From: Citrobacter freundii ATCC 8090 = MTCC 1658 = NBRC 12681 | GTDB lineage: Bacteria; Pseudomonadota; Gammaproteobacteria; Enterobacterales; Enterobacteriaceae | DNA: 64,000 nucleotides | Assembly: GCF_011064845.1 (NCBI RefSeq) | Contig: NZ_CP049015.1 | Coordinates: forward strand, 992,001 to 1,056,000 | Reading direction: 5' to 3' | Shown here: one piece after another, positions 16,711 to 25,766 of the stretch | How positions within the stretch are numbered: position 1 is the stretch's first letter | How the letters are laid out: each line of letters starts with the position of its first letter | The notes under the pieces: generated by a model | Seen by the model: the letters and a program-made list of their open reading frames with translations, nothing else | What the model was told of the DNA's origin: nothing | Databases searched by the model: none | Translations under genes and position numbers: made by a program

Positions 16711-17058
16711 ATGGGAATCAGTTTTCAGCAGGCATTGGGTGTACATCCGCAGGCAGTGAAGTTACGTCTTGAGAGGACCGAGCTACTGACTGCGAATCTG
16801 GCAAACGTCGATACACCAAATTTCAAAGCCAAAGATATTGATTTTGCCGCTGAGATGCAACGGGCAAGTCACACAAATGTTCTGCCCGAGGCTGACGTGA
16901 AATACCGGGTGCCGATGCAGCCCTCAGAGGATGGCAATACCGTAGAACTGAATACCGAGCAGGCCCGGTTTTCACAAAATAGTATGGATTATCAAAGCAG
17001 TCTGACTTTTTTGAATCTGCAACTTAGCGGAATCAAAGAAGCCATCGAAGGAAAATAA
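16711..17058 (+). CDS. lfgB: Lateral flagellar proximal rod protein LfgB (FlgB)
   Basis: FlgB forms part of the proximal rod. The product carries the family N-terminal block with ANLANVDTPNFKAKDIDFA, equivalent to the ANIANADTPGYQARDIDF block of E. coli FlgB. I prefer the ATG at 16711 (MGISFQQALG), giving 115 residues; GGAG lies 11 bases before it. An ATG at 16702 and a GTG at 16699 are also in frame but too close to the GGAG. It is first of ten genes in the order lfgBCDEFGHIJKL, with lfgC only 2 bases away. Confidence 0.9.
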   Translation: MGISFQQALGVHPQAVKLRLERTELLTANLANVDTPNFKAKDIDFAAEMQRASHTNVLPEADVKYRVPMQPSEDGNTVELNTEQARFSQNSMDYQSSLTFLNLQLSGIKEAIEGK

Positions 17059-17060
17059 CC

Positions 17061-17492
17061 ATGTCGTTTACTGATATTTACCAGATTTCTGGCTCGGCGG
17101 TGACGGCGCAAACCATCCGTCTGAATACCGTCGCCAGCAACATGGCGAATGCGGAATATCCTGCCAGCAGCGAGGCGCAGGCCTATAAAGCGCGCAGCCC
17201 GGTTTTTGCTGCGGTTTACAACAATAGCCTGATTGGCGCAAACAACCGTCACGGCATTGATGGCGCCAGCGTGCAAGTGCAGGACGTGATGCAAAGCGGC
17301 GGGGCGGTGAAACGTTATGAGCCGCATCACCCAATGGCGGATCAGAACGGTTTTGTCTGGTACCCGGACGTCAACGTGGTCGAGCAAATGGCCGACATGA
17401 TGTCCGCGTCACGTGATTTTGAAACCGACGTTGATGTGCTGAATAACGTCAAAAGTATGCAGCAAAGCTTACTCAAACTGGGAGAAGTGTAA
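17061..17492 (+). CDS. lfgC: Lateral flagellar proximal rod protein LfgC (FlgC)
   Basis: FlgC polymerises with FlgB and FlgF in the proximal rod. The 143 residues begin with the rod/hook family motif (TIRLNTVASNMANAEYPAS) and end with the conserved C-terminal helix (VDVLNNVKSMQQSLLKLGEV). Length and sequence are normal. The stop overlaps the ATG of lfgD by one base, indicating coupled translation. Confidence 0.93.
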   Translation: MSFTDIYQISGSAVTAQTIRLNTVASNMANAEYPASSEAQAYKARSPVFAAVYNNSLIGANNRHGIDGASVQVQDVMQSGGAVKRYEPHHPMADQNGFVWYPDVNVVEQMADMMSASRDFETDVDVLNNVKSMQQSLLKLGEV

Positions 17493-18358
17493 TGAATACC
17501 CTGGCTCTGTATGCCCAATCTCAGGCGCTGGCTTCTTCTCAGGAGAAGACGACGGTGGCTGAAAATACTGTGAGCGCCACGGCGCAAAGCAACAACCTGG
17601 GGGATAGCAGCTCTTCCTCTACCTCGTCAACCACCGATACCAGTGGAACCAGCGGCACACCGACGACGACAACGTCCACGGAAACGTCCGCGGTCGACAC
17701 GTTTCTGACGCTGTTCGTAGCCGAAATTGAAAACCAGGATCCTACCGATCCGACCGACCCAACGGCCTATATCGACCAGCTTTCTTCCATGGCGCAGGTA
17801 GCGATGATGGAAGAGATGAGCGTTCAGGCCAATACCAACGCCGTGCTGATGAGCAACATTCAGGTGATGGCGCTGGGGAATATGGTCGGCGACGACATTA
17901 TGGTGCAAACCACCTCGCTGGATATCGAAGATAACAGCAAGGAGATCCAGGGACGCGTCACGCTGGATGACAGCTGTACCGATGTGGATTTGCACTTTAC
18001 CGATGAAGCGGGTGATGACTACACCGTGTCGCTGATTCCGGAAGGTGAAACCTCCGTCGGACCCGGCCAGGTGGATTTCGACATCAATCCTGCGGATTAC
18101 GGCATCCCGCCGGGTGATTACAGCGTGTCCGTGGTGACCAATACCGGGGAAGAAGAAGTGCCGATTGAGGTGACGGGCAAAGTGGAAGATGTGCGTATTC
18201 CGCTCGATGGCAGCACGCCGGTGCTCAACGTTGACGGCGTTGGCGAAGTGCCATTCACCATGATCACCCAGTTTGGCGTACCGGACAGCACCGATGACAC
18301 CACGCCGCCTGACACTGACGACGGCAGCGATAACGCCGACAGCAATACAGTGCTCTGA
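17492..18358 (+). CDS. lfgD: Lateral flagellar hook cap LfgD (FlgD)
   Basis: FlgD is the scaffold that caps the growing hook and is lost later. The 288-residue protein has a Ser/Thr-rich linker at about 30-66, the conserved FlgD core with TFLTLFVAEIENQDPTDPTD (in place of the usual LLVAQLQNQDPTNPM) and a beta-rich FlgD Ig/tudor region to about 235. The acidic tail (DDTTPPDTDDGSDNADSN) is unusual and may be specific to Flag-2. It sits between lfgC and the hook gene lfgE. Confidence 0.9.
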   Translation: MNTLALYAQSQALASSQEKTTVAENTVSATAQSNNLGDSSSSSTSSTTDTSGTSGTPTTTTSTETSAVDTFLTLFVAEIENQDPTDPTDPTAYIDQLSSMAQVAMMEEMSVQANTNAVLMSNIQVMALGNMVGDDIMVQTTSLDIEDNSKEIQGRVTLDDSCTDVDLHFTDEAGDDYTVSLIPEGETSVGPGQVDFDINPADYGIPPGDYSVSVVTNTGEEEVPIEVTGKVEDVRIPLDGSTPVLNVDGVGEVPFTMITQFGVPDSTDDTTPPDTDDGSDNADSNTVL

Positions 18359-18384
18359 TTTAGTTTATATTACAGGAAGAAACA

Positions 18385-19587
18385 ATGAGTTATGAAATTG
18401 CAGCGACGGGGCTAAACGCCGTCAACGAACAACTGGACGGAATCAGTAACAACATCGCGAACTCCGGGACGGTCGGTTATAAATCAATGACTACCCAGTT
18501 TTCCGCGATGTACGCTGGGACGCAGGCGATGGGCGTGAGCGTGGCGGGTTCCGCGCAAAGCATCTCCACCGGTGGCTCGATGGTCTCTACCGGCAATGCG
18601 CTGGATCTGGCGATCAACGACGATGGTTTTTTTGTCATGTGCGACAGCGCAGGGAACATCTCCTATACCCGGGCCGGCTCCTTTGTGACTGACAAAAACG
18701 GCTATATCGTCAATGCGTCCGGTGATTATCTGCAAGGCTATCCGGTTGATGACAGCGGCACGCTGCAAACTGGTACCGTGACCGATATCCAGATTAAAAC
18801 CGGCAATATCCCGGCGCAGGCCACGGACAGCATGACCTTTACGGCCAACTTTGACGCCAGTGATGAAACGATCGATCGCTCAAGCGTGCAGTTTGATGCC
18901 AACAACAGCGATACCTATACCGACAGCTACACCACCACCGTGTATGACTCTCTGGGTAACGAGCACTCGGTCAGCCAGTATTTTACCAAAACCGCGGATA
19001 ACACCTGGGAAGTGCAGTACACCTTTGATGGTGAAGCGCAGACTGGTGTACCGCCAACCACGCTAACCTTCGATCCGAATACCGGCAAGCTGACCTCTCC
19101 GACCACGCCGCAAACCATCACCTTTACCACCGATGAAGCCGCGCCGATCTCGATGACCGTCGACTACTCCGACTGTACTCAGTACGGCTCTGATTTCTCG
19201 GTGACCACCAACTCCGCGACCGGTTACGCCTCCGCAACGCAAAACGGCGTGCAGGTGGATGACGACGGCAAAGTGTACGCCACCTACAGCAACGGAGAAC
19301 GTATGCTGCAGGGCCAGGTTGTACTCGCCACCTTCCCGGACGAAAACGGGCTGGAAGCGGTAAGCGGTACCGCGTGGGTGCAGACCGGTGAATCCGGTAC
19401 GCCGCTGATTGGCACGCCTGGCTCTGGCTCATGTGGCACGCTCTCCTCCGGCATGCTCGAAAGCTCCAACGTGGATATCACCAACGAACTGGTCAACCTG
19501 ATGACCGCCCAGCGTAACTATCAGGCGAACACCAAGGTGATTTCGACCAGTACGCAGTTGGACCAGGCACTCTTCCAGGCGATGTAA
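18385..19587 (+). CDS. lfgE: Lateral flagellar hook protein LfgE (FlgE)
   Basis: FlgE is the hook subunit. The 400 residues show the N-terminal rod/hook motif (NAVNEQLDGISNNIANSGTV), a middle D1/D2 region (about 80-330) and the C-terminal block (ELVNLMTAQRNYQANTKVIS, then TSTQLDQALFQAM). These are the coiled-coil ends that pack inside the hook. It starts 6 bases after an AGGAAGA site. Hook length should be set by LafE, whose gene is missing from the truncated right part of the locus. Confidence 0.93.
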   Translation: MSYEIAATGLNAVNEQLDGISNNIANSGTVGYKSMTTQFSAMYAGTQAMGVSVAGSAQSISTGGSMVSTGNALDLAINDDGFFVMCDSAGNISYTRAGSFVTDKNGYIVNASGDYLQGYPVDDSGTLQTGTVTDIQIKTGNIPAQATDSMTFTANFDASDETIDRSSVQFDANNSDTYTDSYTTTVYDSLGNEHSVSQYFTKTADNTWEVQYTFDGEAQTGVPPTTLTFDPNTGKLTSPTTPQTITFTTDEAAPISMTVDYSDCTQYGSDFSVTTNSATGYASATQNGVQVDDDGKVYATYSNGERMLQGQVVLATFPDENGLEAVSGTAWVQTGESGTPLIGTPGSGSCGTLSSGMLESSNVDITNELVNLMTAQRNYQANTKVISTSTQLDQALFQAM

Positions 19588-19596
19588 GGCTAAGAA

Positions 19597-20334
19597 ATGG
19601 ATCGGTTGATTTATACCGCACTAAGCGGCGCCACCCAGACGCTGCTGGAGCAGCAAATTAGCGCCAACAACCTCGCCAACGTCAACACCAATGGTTTTCG
19701 CGCGGATATGGCGATGGCGAGTAATGACAAAGTCAAAGGCGGTGGCTTCGACACGCGTTTTATGGCGAAAGAGAGTCCCAGCGGCGTCAATGACAGCACC
19801 GGCGTGGCGGAAAAAACCGAGCGTCCGCTCGATGTCGCCATTCAGGGAACCGGCTATATCGCCGTGCAGGATAAAGCAGGAAACGAAGTTTATACCCGCA
19901 ACGGCAATATCCAGCAGGACGATCAGGGTCAACTGACCATCGACGGCAACATTGTTCTCGGGGATAACGGCCCGATTATTTTACCGCCGAATGCGATTGC
20001 CTCTTTCGGTAGCGACGGCACGCTCTCCGTCACACCTGACGATGGCGATGTCACTGCCACGATGGATATCGATCGTCTGAAGCTGGTGGATATTCCGGTC
20101 GCCAATCTGGCGAAAAATAGCGAGGGAATGCTGGTGACGGCGGACGGCGTACCGGCACAACGCGATGAGAACATCAAAGTGAGCGGCGGGTTTCTGGAAG
20201 GCAGCAACGTGTCTGCGGTGAGCGAAATGATGTCGTCCATTGCGATGAACCGTCAGTTCGAAGCGCAAATCAAGATGATGAAAACGGCTGAAGATCTCAG
20301 CGACTCAGGCAACAGGCTGCTACGCGGCTCCTGA
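19597..20334 (+). CDS. lfgF: Lateral flagellar rod protein LfgF (FlgF)
   Basis: FlgF is a rod protein. The 245-residue protein begins MDRLIYTALSGATQTLLEQQ and carries the family motif ANNLANVNTNGFRADMAMA; the C-terminus (SMMSSIAMNRQFEAQIKMMK after the Val-Ser-Ala-Val-Ser-Glu-Met part) is typical of FlgF. It lies between lfgE (9-base gap) and lfgG (30-base gap), which is the conserved order. Confidence 0.92.
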   Translation: MDRLIYTALSGATQTLLEQQISANNLANVNTNGFRADMAMASNDKVKGGGFDTRFMAKESPSGVNDSTGVAEKTERPLDVAIQGTGYIAVQDKAGNEVYTRNGNIQQDDQGQLTIDGNIVLGDNGPIILPPNAIASFGSDGTLSVTPDDGDVTATMDIDRLKLVDIPVANLAKNSEGMLVTADGVPAQRDENIKVSGGFLEGSNVSAVSEMMSSIAMNRQFEAQIKMMKTAEDLSDSGNRLLRGS

Positions 20335-20364
20335 GCCGTAGTCTTTAATCAGGGATAAAGTGTT

Positions 20365-21150
20365 ATGAACGCAGCGTTATGGATCAGTAAAACCGGCCTG
20401 TCGGCGCAGGATGCTGAGATGAGTGCGATTGCCAACAACATCGCTAACGTCAATACCACGGGCTTTAAGCGCGACCGCGTGATGTTCCAGGATCTGTTTT
20501 ATCAGACTCAGGAAGCGCCTGGCGCCATGCTCGATCAAAACAACATCATGCCGACTGGAATGCAGTTCGGTAGCGGTGTACGCATTGTCGGTACGCAGAA
20601 AACCTTCACCGAAGGGAATGTGGAAACCACCGACAATACGATGAACGTGGCCATCATGGGGCAGGGATTTTGGCAGGTGCAAAAGGCGAACGGGGATATT
20701 GCGTATACCCGTGACGGCAACATGCAGGTTAACGCTGACGGCGTGTTAACTAACTCTGAAGGCTTGCCTCTGCAACCGGAAATCGATGTTCCGTCCGGCG
20801 CGACTAATGTGGCTTTTGGCGAAGACGGCACCGTGACGGCAATCCTGCCCGGCGACAGTGACCCTACCGAACTGGGGCAACTAACGCTGGTGAACTTCGC
20901 TAACCCGGCCGGGCTTTCAGCGGAAGGCGACAACCTGTATCTGGAAACCGCAGCCAGTGGTCAACCGACGGAAGGTATTCCCGGGGAAGATGGTCTGGGG
21001 ACTTTGCAGGACAGCGCTCTGGAAGGCTCAAACGTGGATATCGTCAACGAAATGGTGGCGATGATCAACGTGCAGCGCGCCTATGAGATGAACGCCAAAA
21101 TGGTCTCTGCGGCAGACGATATGCTGCAGTTTATTAGTCAGACGCTGTAA
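20365..21150 (+). CDS. lfgG: Lateral flagellar distal rod protein LfgG (FlgG)
   Basis: FlgG forms the distal rod that crosses the P and L rings. The 261 residues match FlgG length and motifs: WISKTGLSAQDAEMSAIANN and NIANVNTTGFKRDRV near the start, and EGSNVDIVNEMVAMINVQRA with AYEMNAKMVSAADDMLQFIS at the end. It is intact and followed by a REP-like hairpin before lfgH. Confidence 0.95.
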   Translation: MNAALWISKTGLSAQDAEMSAIANNIANVNTTGFKRDRVMFQDLFYQTQEAPGAMLDQNNIMPTGMQFGSGVRIVGTQKTFTEGNVETTDNTMNVAIMGQGFWQVQKANGDIAYTRDGNMQVNADGVLTNSEGLPLQPEIDVPSGATNVAFGEDGTVTAILPGDSDPTELGQLTLVNFANPAGLSAEGDNLYLETAASGQPTEGIPGEDGLGTLQDSALEGSNVDIVNEMVAMINVQRAYEMNAKMVSAADDMLQFISQTL

Positions 21151-21165
21151 CTCAAGAATGTGAAA

Positions 21166-21192
21166 TGCCGGATGGTACAGCTCCATCCGGCA
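21166..21192. repeat. REP-like palindrome between lfgG and lfgH
   Basis: TGCCGGATGG and CCATCCGGCA form perfect 10-base arms around a 7-base loop, matching the enterobacterial REP (BIME) consensus. It covers the ATG at 21165 that would otherwise look like the lfgH start. Confidence 0.85.
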
Positions 21193-21206
21193 GAAATAGG
21201 CAGAAC

Positions 21207-21872
21207 GTGAAAAATTATCTCTGGCTGATGGTACTGCTTCCCCTGTTAAGCGGGTGCGAATCGCAGGCTCTCCTGGTCAAAAAAAATGACGAATTCTTTG
21301 CTCCGCCCAAAACCGAGGCACCGCCAACGGCGGATGGCCGCGCGGGAGGGGTGTTCGAAACGGGTTACAAGTGGTCGCTGACAGCGGATCGCCGCGCCTA
21401 TCGGGTGGGGGATATCCTGACCGTGATGCTGGAAGAATCTACCCAGTCGAGCAAACAGGCGAAAACCAATTTCGGTAAGAACAATACCGTGGATATTGGC
21501 GCGCCGACCCTCTTTGGGCATACCAAAGATAACCTTTCCGCGTCCGTGGACGCCAATCGTGACTTCAACGGGACGGCGACCTCGCAGCAGCAAAACAGTT
21601 TACGTGGCGAAATTACGGTGTCGGTACACTCGGTACAGTCGAACGGTATCCTGGAAATTCGCGGTGAAAAATGGCTCACCCTCAACCAGGGCGATGAGTA
21701 CATTCGCCTGAGCGGCCTGGTGCGCGCCGATGACATTCAGAATGACAACTCCGTCTCATCGCAGCGTATTGCCGATGCGCGTATCTCCTATGCGGGTCGT
21801 GGCGCATTGAGCGATGCCAATGCGGCGGGCTGGCTGACGCGTCTGTTTAACCATCCTCTCTTCCCGATCTAA
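21207..21872 (+). CDS. lfgH: Lateral flagellar L-ring lipoprotein LfgH (FlgH)
   Basis: FlgH forms the outer-membrane L ring and is a lipoprotein. I start it at the GTG at 21207 (M-K-N-Y-L-W-L-M-V) because AGG lies 6 bases upstream. This gives a short signal ending at a lipobox (LLPLLSGC) with the lipidated Cys near residue 15. The in-frame ATG at 21165 lies inside a REP palindrome and would bury the signal sequence. The body has FlgH motifs, with [20 protein letters not shown] near 65-85 and [20 protein letters not shown] near 145. It ends overlapping lfgI by one base. Confidence 0.9.
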   Translation: MKNYLWLMVLLPLLSGCESQALLVKKNDEFFAPPKTEAPPTADGRAGGVFETGYKWSLTADRRAYRVGDILTVMLEESTQSSKQAKTNFGKNNTVDIGAPTLFGHTKDNLSASVDANRDFNGTATSQQQNSLRGEITVSVHSVQSNGILEIRGEKWLTLNQGDEYIRLSGLVRADDIQNDNSVSSQRIADARISYAGRGALSDANAAGWLTRLFNHPLFPI

Positions 21873-23008
21873 TGCAGGATTTTACTATGCAACACTTAAG
21901 CGGGCGCTGGATGAAGGCGTTAAACGGCATCGTTATTGCCCTGAGTCTGGCGCTGCCTGGCGCGGCGCAGGCGCGATCTCTGGAGTCGCTGGTCAACGTC
22001 CAGGGCGTCAGGGAAAACCAACTTGTCGGCTACAGTCTGGTGGTCGGTCTGGATGGAACCGGGGATAAAAACCAGGTCAAATTCACCAACCAGACAATTA
22101 CTAACATGCTGCGCCAGTTCGGCGTACAGCTGCCGAGTAAAATCGATCCGAAGGTGAAGAACGTTGCGGCGGTGGCGGTCAGCGCGACGTTGCCGCCCAT
22201 GTACTCGCGTGGGCAAACCATTGACGTCACGGTCTCGTCGATCGGCGATGCCAAAAGCCTGCGCGGCGGTACATTACTGCTCACCCAATTACACGGTGCT
22301 GACGGAGAGGTTTACGCCCTTGCACAAGGGAGCGTGGTGGTCGGCGGGATGAACGCCACCGGGGCCAGCGGCTCCAGCGTCACTGTGAATACCCCCACCG
22401 CCGGGTTGATACCGAATGGGGCATCCGTGGAGCGGGAAATTCCCAGTGATTTCCAGATGGGCGATACCATCACGCTTAATCTGAAACGTCCTTCTTTCAA
22501 AGATGCCAACAATATTGCGGCGGCGATCAACGCGTCGTTTGGCGGTATTGCGACGGCGCGAAGCTCGACCAACGTCAGCGTCCGCGCGCCAACCAGCCCC
22601 GGTGCGCGCGTTGCCTTTATGTCTCAGTTGGATGACGTCCAGGTGCAGGCGGAAAAAGTGCGTGCCCGCGTGGTATTTAACTCGCGTACCGGCACAGTGG
22701 TGATGGGGGATGGCATTGCCCTGCACGCGGCGGCGGTATCGCATGGCAGCCTGACGGTGTCCATCAATGAAAGCAGCAACGTCAGCCAGCCGAATGCGTT
22801 TGCTGGTGGTCGTACGGCGGTAACGCCGCAGAGCAATATTTCGGTGAATCATGCCCGCCCGGGAATGATCAGTCTGCCAGAGTCCAGCAGTCTGAAAACG
22901 TTGGTTAACGCCCTTAACAGCCTGGGCGCCACGCCGGACGACATTATGTCGATTTTGCAGGCCCTGCATGAAGCCGGAGCGCTGGACGCCGATCTGGAGG
23001 TGATTTAA
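21872..23008 (+). CDS. lfgI: Lateral flagellar P-ring protein LfgI (FlgI)
   Basis: FlgI builds the periplasmic P ring. The 378-residue product has a signal peptide ([15 protein letters not shown], cut near 34), the family start [20 protein letters not shown] and [20 protein letters not shown], and the C-terminal [20 protein letters not shown] ending in ALDADLEVI. Start: the ATG at 21872 overlaps the lfgH stop; an ATG five codons later is also possible. It overlaps lfgJ by one base. Confidence 0.95.
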   Translation: MQDFTMQHLSGRWMKALNGIVIALSLALPGAAQARSLESLVNVQGVRENQLVGYSLVVGLDGTGDKNQVKFTNQTITNMLRQFGVQLPSKIDPKVKNVAAVAVSATLPPMYSRGQTIDVTVSSIGDAKSLRGGTLLLTQLHGADGEVYALAQGSVVVGGMNATGASGSSVTVNTPTAGLIPNGASVEREIPSDFQMGDTITLNLKRPSFKDANNIAAAINASFGGIATARSSTNVSVRAPTSPGARVAFMSQLDDVQVQAEKVRARVVFNSRTGTVVMGDGIALHAAAVSHGSLTVSINESSNVSQPNAFAGGRTAVTPQSNISVNHARPGMISLPESSSLKTLVNALNSLGATPDDIMSILQALHEAGALDADLEVI

Positions 23009-23319
23009 TGGCCGACATCAAAGTGAATCATAGCGGGGGTATTGACGGCAGCGATGCGTTAATGGGCCCGAAAATTAAAGATAACGATTTACAGAAAGCC
23101 GCTCAGCAGTTTGAAGCCATTTTCTTACGCAACATGCTGAAAGAGATGCGTAAAACCAATGAGATCTTCGACTCAAAAGACAACCCGTTTAACAGCGACT
23201 CGGTACGCATGATGCAGGGATTTTATGACGATCAGCTGTGCAACAGTCTTGCCCAACAGCACGGCATTGGCATTGCGGCGATGATTGTCAAACAGCTCTC
23301 TCCGCATCACAAAGGATAA
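23008..23319 (+). CDS. lfgJ: Short LfgJ (FlgJ) rod-cap protein lacking the muramidase domain
   Basis: FlgJ caps the growing rod; in E. coli its C-terminal half is also a peptidoglycan hydrolase. This 103-residue version has only the N-terminal rod-scaffold domain (AAQQFEAIFLRNMLKEMRKT and SVRMMQGFYDDQLCNSLAQQ). It stops cleanly with a ribosome-site-bearing neighbour, so it is a natural short form rather than a truncation. A different enzyme would have to open peptidoglycan for the rod. Confidence 0.9.
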   Translation: MADIKVNHSGGIDGSDALMGPKIKDNDLQKAAQQFEAIFLRNMLKEMRKTNEIFDSKDNPFNSDSVRMMQGFYDDQLCNSLAQQHGIGIAAMIVKQLSPHHKG

Positions 23320-23417
23320 AGGTTGCCCGGCGGCTTAAGAACTGTGGTTTTTTCGCCGCTCTTAATCGGCAAGGTTGTTAACGACAGACCGGGTGACTGA
23401 CCGGCGAGGACTCTTTG

Positions 23418-24794
23418 ATGGACATGATTAATATTGGCTACAGCGGCGCATCGACGGCGCAGGTGGAGCTTAATGTAACCGCGCAAAACACGGCTAACGC
23501 CATGACCGACGGTTATACCCGGCAGGTTGCCATCACCAGTACCATTGGCGCCAGCTCCGGTTCAGCCAACAGTGCGGGTAACGGTGTGCAGGTGGACAGT
23601 ATTCGCCGCGTTTCTAACCAGTATCAGGTGAACCAGGTGTGGTATGCCGCCAGTGATTACGGCTATTACAACACCCAGCAGGAGTATTTAACGCAACTGG
23701 AAACCGTTCTCAGCGACGATAACAGTAGCCTGAGCGGCGGTTTTGACAACTTTTTTGCCGCGCTAAACGAAGCCACCACCAGCCCGGATGATTCCGCCCT
23801 GCGTGAACAGGTGATCAGCGAGTCCGGTGCGCTGGCGCTGCGTGTGGATAACACGCTGGACTACATCGACTCGCAAAGCAGTGAGATCGTCAGCCAGGAA
23901 CAGGCGATGGTGGCGCAGGTGAACACCCTGACTACCGGGATTGCCAGTTATAACCAGCAAATTGCGGAAGCTGAAGCCAACGGCGATAACGCCTCGGCGC
24001 TGTACGATGCTCGCGATCAGATGGTGGAGCAACTGAGCGGCATCATGGACGTGCAGGTCAATATTGATGATGAAGGTAACTACAACGTTACGCTGCAAAA
24101 CGGTCAGCCGTTGGTCAGCGGGCAGGAGAGTTCCACCATTGAACTGGAGACTAACGCCGACGGTACGCAGAGCATGTCTCTGACCTTTGCCGGGACCACA
24201 TCGTCCATGGATACCGATACCGGAGGCTCGCTGGGGGCGCTGTTTGATTATCAAAATCAGGTACTGACGCCGCTGACGGGAACGATTAACAGCATGGCGG
24301 AGCAGTTTGCCGATGCAGTTAACACCCAGCTTGCGCAGGGCTATGACCTGAACGGAAATCCCGGCGAACCGCTGTTTATTTATGATGAAAATTCATCTGA
24401 TGGCCCGCTGGAAGTGAATCCCGATATCACCGCCGATGAGCTGGCGTTTTCCAGTTCGCCGGATGAAAGCGGTAACAGCGATAACCTGCAGGCGCTGATC
24501 AATATTTCTACCGAACCGTTGGATATAGAGGGGCTTGGTAGCGTAACCGTGGGTGAAGCCTGTTCGTCGATCATCAGCAACATTGGTATCTACAGCCAGC
24601 AGAACCAGACCGAAGCGGAAGCGGCGGCCAACGTCTACTCCGAAGCGCAGAACCAGCAGAGCAGCGTCAGCGGCGTCAGCATGGATGAAGAAGCGGTGAA
24701 CCTCATTACCTACCAGCAAATTTACGAGGCCAACCTCAAAGTTATCTCAACGGGCGCAGATATTTTCGATTCTGTGCTGGAAATGTGTAGCTAA
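23418..24794 (+). CDS. lfgK: Lateral flagellar hook-associated protein LfgK (FlgK, HAP1)
   Basis: FlgK is the first hook-filament junction protein. The product of about 458 residues has the family N-terminus (VELNVTAQNTANAMTDGYTR) and C-terminus (VNLITYQQIYEANLKVISTG then ADIFDSVLEM). It is shorter than E. coli FlgK (about 547), mainly in the central domain. The start is the ATG at 23418, 9 bases after GAGG; the preceding in-frame TTG is less likely. It lies 98 bases after lfgJ. Confidence 0.92.
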   Translation: MDMINIGYSGASTAQVELNVTAQNTANAMTDGYTRQVAITSTIGASSGSANSAGNGVQVDSIRRVSNQYQVNQVWYAASDYGYYNTQQEYLTQLETVLSDDNSSLSGGFDNFFAALNEATTSPDDSALREQVISESGALALRVDNTLDYIDSQSSEIVSQEQAMVAQVNTLTTGIASYNQQIAEAEANGDNASALYDARDQMVEQLSGIMDVQVNIDDEGNYNVTLQNGQPLVSGQESSTIELETNADGTQSMSLTFAGTTSSMDTDTGGSLGALFDYQNQVLTPLTGTINSMAEQFADAVNTQLAQGYDLNGNPGEPLFIYDENSSDGPLEVNPDITADELAFSSSPDESGNSDNLQALINISTEPLDIEGLGSVTVGEACSSIISNIGIYSQQNQTEAEAAANVYSEAQNQQSSVSGVSMDEEAVNLITYQQIYEANLKVISTGADIFDSVLEMCS

Positions 24795-24811
24795 CCTGGA
24801 GAGGAATGAAT

Positions 24812-25741
24812 ATGCGTGTATCTACTCAGCAATCTTATGTGTCCATGACGCAGAGTTTTAACGATCTCTCCAGCGATCTGTCCCATGTCGTTGAGCAAAT
24901 GGCGACCGGGAAAAGTATTCTGCTGCCGTCTGACGATCCGATCGCGGCGACCCGTATTACCCAACTTAACCGCCAGCAATCGGCCCTCGACCAGTATCAG
25001 AGCAATATTGACTCCGCGACGGCGGGCATGAGTCAGCAGGAGTCGATCCTTGATGGCGTGAATAACGATCTGTTGGCGATTCGCGACGATCTGCTGGAAG
25101 CGGCGAACGGCACCAATACCGCCGATTCGTTAGCCAGCCTGGGGCAAGATATTCAGTCGATGACCGAAGCGATGGTCTCGGCATTAAATTACCAAGATGA
25201 AGACGGGCACTATGTGTTTGGCGGCACGGTCAACGATCGGCCGCCGATTGTCGCCGTGGACAACGACGGTGATGGCGTGACTGATAGCTATACCTACCAG
25301 GGTAACGGCGATCATCGCCAGACTACGGTTTCCAATGGCGTGGAAGTCGATACCAACGTGGCGGTCAGTGATTTCTTCGGCGATAGCCTGGACGTGCTGA
25401 ACACCCTGACGTCGCTGTCGAAGGAGTTGCAGGATCCATCGGTTGACCCAGCCGACCCGCAGGTGCAAAGCGATATCGAAAGTGCCATCGATACGGTGGA
25501 TGACGCTTCCGACTCGCTCAATGCTTCTATTGCCACCATCGGTGAAACGCAAAATACGATGAGTATGCTGAGCGGTGCGCAAACGGATATCGCCACCTCT
25601 AACGATCAGCTGATTGGTCAACTGAGCGATCTGGATTACGGCCCGGCTTCCATAACCTTTACCGGTCTGGAAATGGCGATGGAAGCCACTTTAAAAACCT
25701 ACTCCAAAGTGAGTGAGTTGAACCTTTTCAGTGTGATTTAA
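24812..25741 (+). CDS. lfgL: Lateral flagellar hook-associated protein LfgL (FlgL, HAP3)
   Basis: FlgL is the second junction protein and the adaptor to the filament. The 309 residues start RVSTQQSYVSMTQSFNDLSS with the flagellin-like GKSILLPSDDPIAATRITQL block, and end ITFTGLEMAMEATLKTYSKV with SELNLFSVI, as in the flagellin/FlgL family. I use the ATG at 24812, 7 bases after GAGAGG; the ATG at 24806 is too close to that site. It is the last conserved gene of the lfg operon. Confidence 0.92.
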   Translation: MRVSTQQSYVSMTQSFNDLSSDLSHVVEQMATGKSILLPSDDPIAATRITQLNRQQSALDQYQSNIDSATAGMSQQESILDGVNNDLLAIRDDLLEAANGTNTADSLASLGQDIQSMTEAMVSALNYQDEDGHYVFGGTVNDRPPIVAVDNDGDGVTDSYTYQGNGDHRQTTVSNGVEVDTNVAVSDFFGDSLDVLNTLTSLSKELQDPSVDPADPQVQSDIESAIDTVDDASDSLNASIATIGETQNTMSMLSGAQTDIATSNDQLIGQLSDLDYGPASITFTGLEMAMEATLKTYSKVSELNLFSVI

Positions 25742-25766
25742 CAGCGAGCAGTAGCCCAGGAATAGT

